In this document: positions 1 to 7,499 of the stretch, piece after piece | How the letters are laid out: each line of letters starts with the position of its first letter | How positions within the stretch are numbered: the first letter of the stretch is position 1 | Assembly (NCBI GenBank): GCA_002343425.1 | Contig: DDSO01000007.1 | Coordinates: 1 to 7,827, forward strand | Reading direction: 5' to 3' | Length of the DNA stretch: 7,827 nucleotides | Source of the DNA: Brevundimonas sp. UBA2388 | GTDB lineage: Bacteria; Pseudomonadota; Alphaproteobacteria; Caulobacterales; Caulobacteraceae | Notes under the pieces: generated by a model | The model's input: the letters and a program-made list of their open reading frames with translations, nothing else | Told to the model about the DNA's origin: nothing | Databases searched by the model: none | Made by a program: the position numbers and the translations under genes

Positions 1-2
1 AC

Positions 3-65
3 CGCATCGTGCTCGGAGTGGTGCTGGCGACGCTGGTGCTGGGCGGCGTGGTGAGCGTGGGGTGA
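3..65 (+). CDS. C-terminal end of a membrane protein (partial)
   Basis: Only the last 20 codons and a TGA stop are inside the window. The visible peptide is almost entirely hydrophobic (Ile, Val, Leu, Gly, Ala) after a leading Arg, as expected for a final transmembrane helix that ends almost at its membrane boundary. The family cannot be recognised from so little sequence. The stop codon lies in the second copy of an 11-bp tandem repeat (51-72). If one copy is removed on paper, the frame stays open to a TGA at 134-136 and adds a hydrophilic, acidic-rich tail, so the present end may be a recent truncation. That this is a real gene is an inference from the open frame and hydrophobic composition; a chance frame in GC-rich DNA cannot be excluded. 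Confidence 0.5.
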   Translation, partial: RIVLGVVLATLVLGGVVSVG

Positions 66-72
66 GCGTGGG
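51..72. repeat. 11-bp tandem direct repeat, two copies
   Basis: GTGAGCGTGGG occurs at 51-61 and again, directly adjacent and identical, at 62-72. The unit length is not a multiple of three, so gain or loss of a copy shifts the reading frame of the upstream partial gene. The TGA that ends that gene (63-65) lies in the second copy. Confidence 0.85.
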
Positions 73-114
73 GGGAGGGTCGGATGAAGAGGCCACCCAG
101 CCGCGCGCCCCGAC

Positions 115-142
115 CTGTGAGAGCGGCGTGCGCTGATACAAT
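115..142 (+). promoter_or_regulatory. Possible sigma-70-type promoter for the toxin-antitoxin genes
   Basis: TACAAT at 137-142 matches the TATAAT -10 consensus at five of six positions and lies 30 bp before the antitoxin start, in locally AT-richer DNA. The -35 candidate, CTGTGA at 115-120, is 16 bp upstream but matches TTGACA at only three positions. No clear palindrome that could serve as an operator for antitoxin autoregulation was seen here. This is a weak prediction from two short matches. Confidence 0.3.
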
Positions 143-161
143 CGAACGCTCAGCCTCCGTT

Positions 162-165
162 GGAG
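162..165 (+). promoter_or_regulatory. Ribosome binding site that sets the antitoxin start
   Basis: GGAG lies 6 nt before ATG 172. The alternative in-frame TTG at 160 overlaps this motif and has no comparable site of its own, so ATG 172 is preferred. Confidence 0.6.
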
Positions 166-171
166 CCTGCC

Positions 172-456
172 ATGTGCTTCGTCCTGCCCGATGAACTGCT
201 GCGAGCCTCGAACCTCACCGAGCGGGAGATGCTCGTCGAATTGGTGTGTCGCCTCTTTGATATCGACAAAGTCACGAAGCAGGATGCCTGCCGAGTGCTT
301 GGCGTGGATCGGGTCGAACTCGATACCTACCTCATCAGCCGAGGGCTGAAGACGGTGCAGTACACCCAGGAAATGATCGATGAGGACCTCGCCGCGGCAG
401 CGCGACGAGTGCGGATGGGTGTGCCGAACGCAGATGCCCGCGAGCATCACGAGTGA
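172..456 (+). CDS. UPF0175 family antitoxin of a type II toxin-antitoxin pair
   Basis: The 94-residue product is a small UPF0175-type protein. The family-like core is a helix with L-F-D-I-D-K-V-T (about 28-35), then a helix-turn-helix-like stretch with A-C-R-V-L-G-V (39-45), and an R-G-L-K turn followed by a tyrosine and an acidic segment ending E-D-L (about 57-73). UPF0175 proteins commonly precede PIN-domain genes and are taken to be antitoxins that bind the toxin with the C-terminal part and DNA with the N-terminal part. I chose ATG 172 rather than TTG 160 because GGAG sits 6 nt upstream and family members usually begin near a short F/I-x-L-P-D-E strand. Its stop overlaps the GTG of the toxin gene (GTGA, 453-456), typical of translational coupling. 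Codon use is less GC-rich than in serA downstream, consistent with acquisition by transfer. The family call is from pattern recognition, not a search. Confidence 0.8.
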   Translation: MCFVLPDELLRASNLTEREMLVELVCRLFDIDKVTKQDACRVLGVDRVELDTYLISRGLKTVQYTQEMIDEDLAAAARRVRMGVPNADAREHHE

Positions 457-940
457 GCGCGGTTATCAGCGACACCTCGCCTCTGCGCGTCCTTCAGGCG
501 CTCGACCAACTTAACCTGTTGAAAGCCCTGTACACCCGGGTCGTTGTGCCCCCGGCCGTCGCGCGGGAACTTGGTGTGCCGGCGACACACGTGCCACCGC
601 TTCTACTTGCTTCCTTGGACTTCGTGCAGGTCGTATCCCCACGCGGGGAACTCCCCACATGGGTGCGAGGCCTTGGTCGAGGTGAAGCAGAGGCGATCGC
701 CCTCGCGCTCGAGCATCCCGGGAGCGAATTGATCGTGGATGATCTGGAGGCCCGCGCGGTCAGTCGGCGGATGGGCATCCGGGTGACCGGCGTGCTGGGC
801 GTTCTGGTGGCGGCCCGAAAACTCCGGTACACCGGCCCCCTGACGCCTCAACTCGCGCATGTTGAACGCGTGCTTAACTTCCGCATTTCCGCGCCCCTTC
901 GCTCGCAGGTGCTGAGGGATGTGGGTGAAGCAGACTCCCC

Positions 941-944
<4 letters not shown>
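453..944 (+). CDS. DUF3368/PIN-domain toxin (putative ribonuclease)
   Basis: The 163-residue product fits the usual length of DUF3368 proteins, which are PIN-fold and regarded as VapC-like endoribonuclease toxins. The acidic metal-binding set is visible: D7 in S-D-T-S-P-L, E39 in V-A-R-E-L-G, E78/E80 in G-E-A-E-A, and D96/D97 in I-V-D-D-L-E. The family's downstream signature V-T-G-V-L-G-V-L is at about 111-118. All expected catalytic acids are present, so the toxin should be active unless neutralised; the RNA target cannot be told from sequence. It starts at GTG 453 inside the antitoxin stop, with no good ribosome binding site, so translation probably depends on the antitoxin gene. Its own TGA (942-944) overlaps the serA ATG at 941. 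Position 12 is Arg where the family usually has an aliphatic residue after S-P-L, a minor oddity. Codon choice differs from the neighbouring core genes. Confidence 0.82.
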
Positions 945-2176
<1,232 letters not shown>

Positions 2177-2255
2177 AAACCTTCCCCGGCGGCATCTTGC
2201 GCCCGCGCGAAAGGCGCGCAGAGTGGCCCGCAACGGTCGCATGATGACGGCCGAG

Positions 2256-2260
2256 GGAGG
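2256..2260 (+). promoter_or_regulatory. Ribosome binding site of the esterase autotransporter
   Basis: GGAGG lies 7 nt before ATG 2268. It decides against in-frame upstream starts as far back as 2082 inside serA, and the chosen ATG begins directly with a signal peptide. Confidence 0.85.
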
Positions 2261-2267
2261 ATCATCG

Positions 2268-4082
2268 ATGTCTCGTTTCCTGCGCAACGCGGCGCTCGCC
2301 GCGCTGACCATGGCCGCCGCCGGCGCGTTTGCGTCCGCCGCCAGCGCCCAGACCTACAGCCGCCTGGTCGTGTTTGGCGACAGCCTCAGCGACAACGGCA
2401 ACCTGTTTGCCGCGACCGGCGGCGCCAGCCCGACTTCGCCACCCTACTTCCAGGGCCGGTTCTCGAACGGCCCGGCCTTCACGGAACTGCTCGGCTTTAA
2501 CGCCGGTCGCTCGGCGGCCGGCGCTTCCGTGACCGGCAGCATCAACTACGCCTACGGTGGCGCCCGCACCGACAGCTCGGCCTTCCCTCCCGGCATGCGC
2601 AACCAGCTCTTGGCCTATACGGGCGCGGGCGGCACCTTCCGTTCCACCGATCTCGTCAGCATTCTTGGCGGCGCCAACAACATCTTCCAGGGCCTGCCGG
2701 CCGCCGGCGCCTCGCCGAATCCGACCGGCGCCATCGCTCCCGTTGTCTCGGCGGCGGCGGCGGATATGAATTTCCTCGTCAACAGCATCGCAGCCGCGGG
2801 CGCCGGGACGATCCTCGTCGGCAACATTCCCAGCCTCGGGAACGCGCCGCAGTTCCGCGGCACCGTCGCGGCCCCTCTGGCGGAGTTCGCCGGCACCTCG
2901 TTCAACAGCGCCCTGCTCGCCGGTTTGATGACCACCGCAGCCGCCCGCCCGGGCACCAACATCATCCTGTTCGACATCTACAAGGTCGGTGCGGCGCTGA
3001 CGGCAAACCCGGGAGCCTTCGGCCTGACCAATGTGACCGATGCCTGTTTCAACGGGATCACGGTCTGCGCAACGCCCAACACCTATCTGTTCTGGGATGG
3101 CGTGCACCCGACCGCCGCCGGCCACCAGCTGATCGCCCGACTGGCCAATGACTACCTCTACTATGGCGACATCGGCGCCCAATCGACGGTCCAGGCCGAA
3201 ACTGCCTTCCGTCAGCGCGAGGATCTGCTCGACCTCGCCAGCGAGGGCATGTCGGGCCGCGCCGACTGGCAGGCGGGCACCCACCTGACCTTCGGGGCCA
3301 TCGCCGACAGCGTCGAGACGGACGCGCGCGGCTCCGTGGCGGCCTCGGACGCGACCGGCTGGGGCGGACGGGTCGGGCTGGACCACGTCATGTCTCCGAA
3401 CGCCCGCATGGGCTTCGCCGGGACCTACCGCACCGCTGAGGTCGAGGCCGGAGCCATGGCCTTCGATGTCGAGACCTGGGCCTTCGACCTTTACGGCGGC
3501 TGGCGCTCGGGCGGTACCTTCGTCAACGCCACGGTTGGCGGCTCGGTCGACCACTATGACGACATCACCCGCGTGACCTCGCTGGCTCCGATCATCCATA
3601 CCGGTGAAACGACCGGCGGCAGCATCGGCGCCCGCGTCCAGGGCGGCTTCTGGATGGACATGGGCGGCATCGGCCTGTCGCCCCGCGTCGCGGTCAACTG
3701 GGTCTCGACCGACGTCAACGGCTACATCGAAGAGGGTCCGGCGGCCCAGTACAGCTACCAGGACCGCACGGTCCAGGCCGCCAGCGGCGAGTTCACCCTG
3801 CGGGCCGAAGGCGGCGGCGAAGGCATGAGCTTCTTCGTCGAAGGCGGCTATCGCGACAATTTCGGCGACAGCAGCGACGCCGTCCGCACGGGCATCGCCG
3901 CCAACCCGGCCCAGATCCTGGCCCGCCAGATCGACGACCCGTTCGGCGGTTCCCTGATCGCCTCGGCCGGCATCGAGGCCGACATGGGGCCGGTGAAGAT
4001 GACCTTCGGCTACCGCGGCCGCTTCGGCGACACCGCCGACAGCCATGTGGGCGCCCTCACCTTCAGCCTGCCGCTGCAGTAG
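2268..4082 (+). CDS. GDSL-family esterase/lipase autotransporter (EstA-like)
   Basis: The 604-residue product is a type Va autotransporter with a hydrolase passenger, expected on the outer membrane and acting on short- to medium-chain esters or lipids. A signal peptide covers 1-27, with an A-S-A site before Q28. The GDSL passenger follows: block I F-G-D-S-L-S-D with nucleophile S39, block II Y-A-Y-G-G (94-98), block III G-G-A-N-N (134-138), and block V W-D-G-V-H-P-T with D277 and H280. All triad residues are present. C260 and C267 may form a disulfide. After a linker around 305-325, the remaining roughly 280 residues alternate in the beta-strand style of an autotransporter barrel (G-W-G-G-R-V-G-L-D, F-V-E-G-G-Y-R-D). 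Unusually, the last residues are F599-S-L-P-L-Q rather than a terminal Phe or Trp. Block III has N138 where Asp is common. A 91-bp gap separates it from serA and a strong terminator follows, so it may be its own unit. Natural substrate unknown. Confidence 0.92.
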   Translation: MSRFLRNAALAALTMAAAGAFASAASAQTYSRLVVFGDSLSDNGNLFAATGGASPTSPPYFQGRFSNGPAFTELLGFNAGRSAAGASVTGSINYAYGGARTDSSAFPPGMRNQLLAYTGAGGTFRSTDLVSILGGANNIFQGLPAAGASPNPTGAIAPVVSAAAADMNFLVNSIAAAGAGTILVGNIPSLGNAPQFRGTVAAPLAEFAGTSFNSALLAGLMTTAAARPGTNIILFDIYKVGAALTANPGAFGLTNVTDACFNGITVCATPNTYLFWDGVHPTAAGHQLIARLANDYLYYGDIGAQSTVQAETAFRQREDLLDLASEGMSGRADWQAGTHLTFGAIADSVETDARGSVAASDATGWGGRVGLDHVMSPNARMGFAGTYRTAEVEAGAMAFDVETWAFDLYGGWRSGGTFVNATVGGSVDHYDDITRVTSLAPIIHTGETTGGSIGARVQGGFWMDMGGIGLSPRVAVNWVSTDVNGYIEEGPAAQYSYQDRTVQAASGEFTLRAEGGGEGMSFFVEGGYRDNFGDSSDAVRTGIAANPAQILARQIDDPFGGSLIASAGIEADMGPVKMTFGYRGRFGDTADSHVGALTFSLPLQ

Positions 4083-4106
4083 GGGCTTACGCCACTATCG
4101 AACCAG

Positions 4107-4138
4107 GGCGCGCGGCTTTCGGGTCGCGCGCCTTTTTC
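4107..4138 (+). terminator. Intrinsic terminator after the autotransporter gene
   Basis: GGCGCGCG (4107-4114) and CGCGCGCC (4125-4132) form a perfect 8-bp stem with a 10-nt loop, followed directly by five T residues (4133-4137). It lies 24 bp after the autotransporter stop and isolates the upstream genes from the peptidase gene. The rest of the 4083-4299 gap contains no convincing gene or promoter. Confidence 0.92.
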
Positions 4139-4299
4139 GTTCCCGGCCTGCGACGACCTGCCGCCCCTGGCCGCCCCAAAGTCGCCCCACGGAGTCTTAG
4201 AACGGCGCTCTTCCGGTCGCTGGCCGCAGTGTGTCGCTCCTTGCGGCCGCCGGCGCCCCCTCCCGCTCATATTGAGCCGAAGACGGAGCTGACGCCGCC

Positions 4300-4914
4300 A
4301 TGCGACGCCTGTTGCCGACCGCCCGGTCGTTCCTCATCCATTCAGGCCAGGCCGCCAGCCTGGCCGGCGTCGCCGTGCTGGCCATGGCGGCCGCGCCCCT
4401 GACCGCCTCCCCTGACCCTGCCCCGACCGAAGCTCTCGCCGTGCCGGAAGCCCCGCCGATGACCGCCGTGGCGGAACCGGCGGGTCCGGTCACCCGGCTG
4501 ATCGCCTTCGAGACCCCCGTTCGGGATTATGAGATCAACTCGCCGTTCGGCCTGCGTCGCCTGCCGGGTCAGGCCGCCCGCAACCATGGGGGCGTCGATA
4601 TCGCGGCGCCGCACGGCACCGGCGTCTTCGTCGCCGCCGAGGGCACCGTCCTGCGCACGGGGTATGAGCCGGCCGGCTACGGGCGCTTCGTCGAGATCCG
4701 CCATCCGAATGGCATGACGACCCTGTACGGCCACCTCAGCCGTCTGGACGTGGCATCCGGCGACCCGGTCGAGGCCGGCGCGCGGATCGGTCTGGTCGGA
4801 TCGACGGGCCGTTCCACCGGTCCCCACCTGCATTTCGAGGTGCGGCGCGGTGATCACCAGATCAACCCGGTCAAGGTCATGGGCCGCGTCTTCGAGGTCG
4901 TCGTCGCCGCCTGA
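4300..4914 (+). CDS. M23-family (LytM-like) metallopeptidase
   Basis: The 204-residue protein has a basic N-terminus and a hydrophobic segment (about 18-36) that is either a signal peptide or a membrane anchor, then a Pro/Ala-rich linker to about 63. The M23 domain follows (about 74-195). The zinc site is complete: H96 and D100 in N-H-G-G-V-D, and H178 in H-L-H-F-E; the catalytic histidines H145 (Y-G-H-L) and H176 are also present. It should therefore be an active zinc endopeptidase cutting peptide crossbridges of peptidoglycan in the periplasm, unlike degenerate LytM factors that only activate amidases. No LysM, SH3 or coiled-coil region is present, so it is a minimal version. ATG 4300 has GGAG at 4285-4288, a somewhat long 11-nt spacing. 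The hybrid kinase gene follows after 70 bp with no terminator, so the two may be co-transcribed. A specific role in division or growth cannot be assigned. Confidence 0.92.
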   Translation: MRRLLPTARSFLIHSGQAASLAGVAVLAMAAAPLTASPDPAPTEALAVPEAPPMTAVAEPAGPVTRLIAFETPVRDYEINSPFGLRRLPGQAARNHGGVDIAAPHGTGVFVAAEGTVLRTGYEPAGYGRFVEIRHPNGMTTLYGHLSRLDVASGDPVEAGARIGLVGSTGRSTGPHLHFEVRRGDHQINPVKVMGRVFEVVVAA

Positions 4915-4972
4915 CCAATAGCTTGGCCGTTGCCCACGGTTTCTTCACCCCTTGGCCCGAGAATGGCGGTCG

Positions 4973-4980
4973 AAGGGGGG
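4973..4980 (+). promoter_or_regulatory. Ribosome binding site that sets a TTG start for the kinase
   Basis: The purine run AAGGGGGG ends 4 nt before TTG 4985. No in-frame ATG exists in this area (the ATG at 4963 is in another frame), and the TTG at 4952 lies upstream of this site without one of its own. TTG 4985 is therefore the best start. Confidence 0.7.
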
Positions 4981-4984
4981 CGTT

Positions 4985-7267
4985 TTGGACCACATCCTGT
5001 TTTCCATCACGACCGAGCACGACCCCCGCTGGCTGCTGGCGGCAGCCCTGATCTGCGTCCTCGGCTTGTCGACCGCCATGCAGTTGCTCGGCGTCGCCCG
5101 TGAACAGACCGGAACCCGGCGACGAAACACGACCATGCTGGCCGCCTTCATTTCGGGCCTGGCTGTATTCACCACCCATTTCGTGGCCCTTCACGGCTAC
5201 CAGCCCGGTCATGAGATCCGCTACGCCGTCTGGCCGACCGTCGGGTCGTTCGTCCTGGCGCTCGGCAGCTTCGGCCTGGCCGCCGGAATCGTGATGGTGC
5301 GCCCGAACCGCCTCTACCGCGGCCTCGCGGCGCTTGTCGCCCTTGCCGGTGTCTCGGGCATGCATTTCGCCGGCATCGCCGGACTGCGGCTGGCTGGCAG
5401 TATCGGCTGGCAGCCGGGTCTGGCCGCCCTGGCGATCGGCGGCGCCCTGACCATTGCCATGGTGTGCGGCGGTCTCATCTACGGCCCGGGGCTCCTGCGC
5501 AGAGTGCTGACGGCCTCCGGTGGGGCGCTGGCAATAGCCTTCCTGCATTTCACGGCGATGAGCGGGATCGTGGTCACGCCCCGGGTACAGGTCGACACAG
5601 CCCTGACCGTCTCCGGCGTCGTCATGACGGGGGTCATCGTCGCCATGGTCGCCGCCATCGTTGGCGTCACCGCCTTTGTCGGGTGGATGAGCTGGGCCTC
5701 CCAGTCCGGCGCCCTGAGGCGGCTCCGTGAGGCGATGGACGCCATGCCGGACGGAATGGCCTATTATGACGCCGAAGATCGGCTGGTGCTGTGGAACCAA
5801 CGCTATGAGGAGCTGGTACCGGAACTATCCCCGGCGCTCAGGGTCGGTGTCACCTTCCGCGAGATCATCGAGCTCGGCCTGGCGCAGGATATCTATTCCG
5901 ACGCACGCGGGCGGCAGGCCGAATGGTTCCAGGACCGGATCGAGTCGCGCCAGGCCCTGACCACCACAAGGGAGCAGCAGCTGGCTGACGGCCGCTGGAT
6001 CCGAGGCTCCGACCGTCGCACGGCGGCCGGTGGGATTGTCACCGTCTGCACGGACATCACCGACCTGAAGAACGACGCCCGCGCCCTCGCCGAAGCGCGC
6101 GATGTCGCCGAGTCGGCCAGCAGCGCCAAGAGCCAGTTCCTCGCCAATATGAGCCACGAAATCCGTACGCCCCTCAACGGGGTGATCGGCGTGGCCCAGG
6201 CCCTGGCAAAGACCCCCCTGTCGGCCCAGCAGGAAGAGATGCTGGAACTGATCCACTCCTCCGGCCAGACGCTTCAGGTGCTGCTCAGCGACATCCTCGA
6301 CCTCGCGCGCGTCGAATCCGGCCGCCTCGAACTGGCCAGCGACGTCTTCCATCTCGGCCGCGCCGTCCGCGAGGCCGCCCAGCTCTATGAGACCTCGGCC
6401 GAGGCCAAGGGCCTGCAGTTCTTCGTCGAGGTCGCGCCCGAAGCAGACCGCTGGATCACCGGCGACGTGGTTCGCGTCAAACAGATCCTGACCAACCTCG
6501 TGTCCAATGCGGTCAAGTTCACCGGAACGGGCTTCGTCAGCCTGACCGCCGCGCCCGGACCGGAGCGAGCCGGTTCGCCGACCCTGCGCTTCTCGATCGA
6601 GGACACGGGCATCGGCTTCGACAGCGACACCCGCGAGCGCCTGTTCAGCCGGTTCGAACAGGCCGACGGCGCGATTACGCGTCGCTTCGGAGGCTCCGGA
6701 CTGGGCCTCGCCATCTCGCGTCAGCTGGCCGAGATGATGGGGGGCGATCTCGACTGCGAGAGCGAACCGGGCGGCGGCTCGGCCTTTATCCTGACCATCC
6801 CGTTCAACGCCGCCGAAGCGCCGGCAGCCGCGCCCGGCGTCGTCGCCCAGGCGACGGGCGAAGAGCCGGCCACCATCCGCGTGCTGCTGGCCGACGACCA
6901 TCCGGTGAACCGCAAGGTCGTCGAGATGATCCTGGCCCAGGCGAACGTCGACTTGACCTCGGTCGAGAACGGCGCCGAGGCGGTTCAGGCCTGCCGCGAC
7001 GGCGACTTCGACATCGTGCTGATGGACATGCAGATGCCGGTGATGGACGGCCTGACCGCGACCCGCGAGATCCGGCTGAACGAGGCGGCCATGGGGCTGG
7101 GGCGGACGCCCATCGTCATGCTCACCGCCAACGCCCTGGCCGAACATATCGCCTCGGCAGAGGCCGCCGGGGCCGATCGTCACCTGGCCAAGCCGTTCGA
7201 CGCCGCCGAACTGCTAGATCTGGTGGCGACCATGCCCCATGCGGCAGCGGCGACGCTCGCCGCCTAG
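4985..7267 (+). CDS. MHYT-domain hybrid sensor histidine kinase with receiver
   Basis: The 760-residue protein (TTG start at 4985) has seven likely membrane helices in residues 15-235 forming an MHYT sensor. Its repeated motifs are T-H-F-V-A-L-H (64-70), M-H-F-A-G-I (126-131) and L-H-F-T-A-M (187-192). MHYT domains have been proposed to bind copper or sense diatomic gases through these Met/His residues; the ligand here is unknown. A PAS-like domain (about 245-362) and a short helical linker lead to HisKA with H391 in M-S-H-E-I-R-T-P. The HATPase has its N box (N504, N508), D-T-G-I-G-F (540-545) and G-G-S-G-L-G-L-A (569-576). The receiver (about 631-747) has acidic D637/D638, phospho-acceptor D681 in M-D-M-Q-M-P, T714 and K736. 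All catalytic residues are intact. No Hpt domain or DNA-binding output is present, so phosphate must pass to an unlinked partner, or the receiver may act within the protein. It is transcribed towards the aceA operon. Confidence 0.94.
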   Translation: MDHILFSITTEHDPRWLLAAALICVLGLSTAMQLLGVAREQTGTRRRNTTMLAAFISGLAVFTTHFVALHGYQPGHEIRYAVWPTVGSFVLALGSFGLAAGIVMVRPNRLYRGLAALVALAGVSGMHFAGIAGLRLAGSIGWQPGLAALAIGGALTIAMVCGGLIYGPGLLRRVLTASGGALAIAFLHFTAMSGIVVTPRVQVDTALTVSGVVMTGVIVAMVAAIVGVTAFVGWMSWASQSGALRRLREAMDAMPDGMAYYDAEDRLVLWNQRYEELVPELSPALRVGVTFREIIELGLAQDIYSDARGRQAEWFQDRIESRQALTTTREQQLADGRWIRGSDRRTAAGGIVTVCTDITDLKNDARALAEARDVAESASSAKSQFLANMSHEIRTPLNGVIGVAQALAKTPLSAQQEEMLELIHSSGQTLQVLLSDILDLARVESGRLELASDVFHLGRAVREAAQLYETSAEAKGLQFFVEVAPEADRWITGDVVRVKQILTNLVSNAVKFTGTGFVSLTAAPGPERAGSPTLRFSIEDTGIGFDSDTRERLFSRFEQADGAITRRFGGSGLGLAISRQLAEMMGGDLDCESEPGGGSAFILTIPFNAAEAPAAAPGVVAQATGEEPATIRVLLADDHPVNRKVVEMILAQANVDLTSVENGAEAVQACRDGDFDIVLMDMQMPVMDGLTATREIRLNEAAMGLGRTPIVMLTANALAEHIASAEAAGADRHLAKPFDAAELLDLVATMPHAAAATLAA

Positions 7268-7276
7268 GCAGCCTTC

Positions 7277-7486
7277 CTATTCATAGCCGTGCGCGGCCTC
7301 GTTGATGACCTGCGAGGGCATCCGCGAGAAGTCGACGCTGACCGGCTGGGCCGCCTTGGCGCGGAAGGTCTTGATGACGTGCTCGAGGCGGCGCCGCACC
7401 TCCCGCTCGGCCTCGGTTCCCGTGTCCAGGTTCAGCGGGGCGAGGCAGAAGTCGATGATGGCCGTGGGGCTGTTCAGGGACTGCAT
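7277..7486 (-). CDS. Small conserved-looking hypothetical protein downstream of aceA
   Basis: The 69-residue product is not one I recognise. It begins with a partly hydrophobic stretch (about 9-19, containing the only Cys), then a charged, probably helical segment (about 22-45, T-E-A-E-R-E-V-R-R-R-L-E-H), and a short polar tail ending G-Y-E. There is no signal peptide or transmembrane helix, so it is probably cytoplasmic. ATG at 7486-7484 has a strong AAGGAG site 7 nt upstream that shares bases with the aceA stop codon. Together with the 11-nt gap between the aceA stop and this ATG, this argues for a real, co-translated gene rather than a chance frame. Its position suggests a role linked to the glyoxylate shunt or acetate growth, which is inference only. 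Its stop lies 9 bp from the convergent kinase stop. Confidence 0.75.
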   Translation of the reverse strand: MQSLNSPTAIIDFCLAPLNLDTGTEAEREVRRRLEHVIKTFRAKAAQPVSVDFSRMPSQVINEAAHGYE

Positions 7487-7493
7487 GGTCTCT

Positions 7494-7499
7494 CTCCTT
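7494..7499 (-). promoter_or_regulatory. Ribosome binding site overlapping the aceA stop
   Basis: On the minus strand TAAGGAG runs from 7500 to 7494. Its TAA is the aceA stop and AAGGAG is a near-perfect Shine-Dalgarno 7 nt before the ATG of the small downstream gene. Ribosomes finishing aceA would cover this site, implying coupled translation. Confidence 0.8.

Noticed and set aside
2198..2220. Small GC hairpin between serA and the autotransporter as an intrinsic terminator
   Set aside because: CGCGC (2204-2208) can pair with GCGCG (2214-2218), or TGCGC with GCGCA around it, but no T-run follows. Such short GC stems are expected by chance in this composition.
2262..4046. Long minus-strand open frame (594 codons) opposite the autotransporter gene
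   Set aside because: It is a shadow produced by the strong third-position GC bias of the sense gene. Its product is low-complexity Gly/Ala/Val/Asp/Arg with no recognisable domain, while the plus strand encodes a complete GDSL autotransporter.
4241..4273. Possible promoter for the M23 gene (TTGCGG and CATATT)
   Set aside because: The two elements are more than 20 bp apart and each matches the consensus poorly, so it cannot be told from chance.
4952..4984. Kinase start at TTG 4952
   Set aside because: It has no ribosome binding site, and the purine run at 4973-4980 is correctly placed for TTG 4985 instead.
5825..7183. Long minus-strand open frame (452 codons) opposite the kinase gene
   Set aside because: Same codon-bias artefact: the sense strand encodes intact HisKA, HATPase and receiver motifs, and the antisense product shows none.
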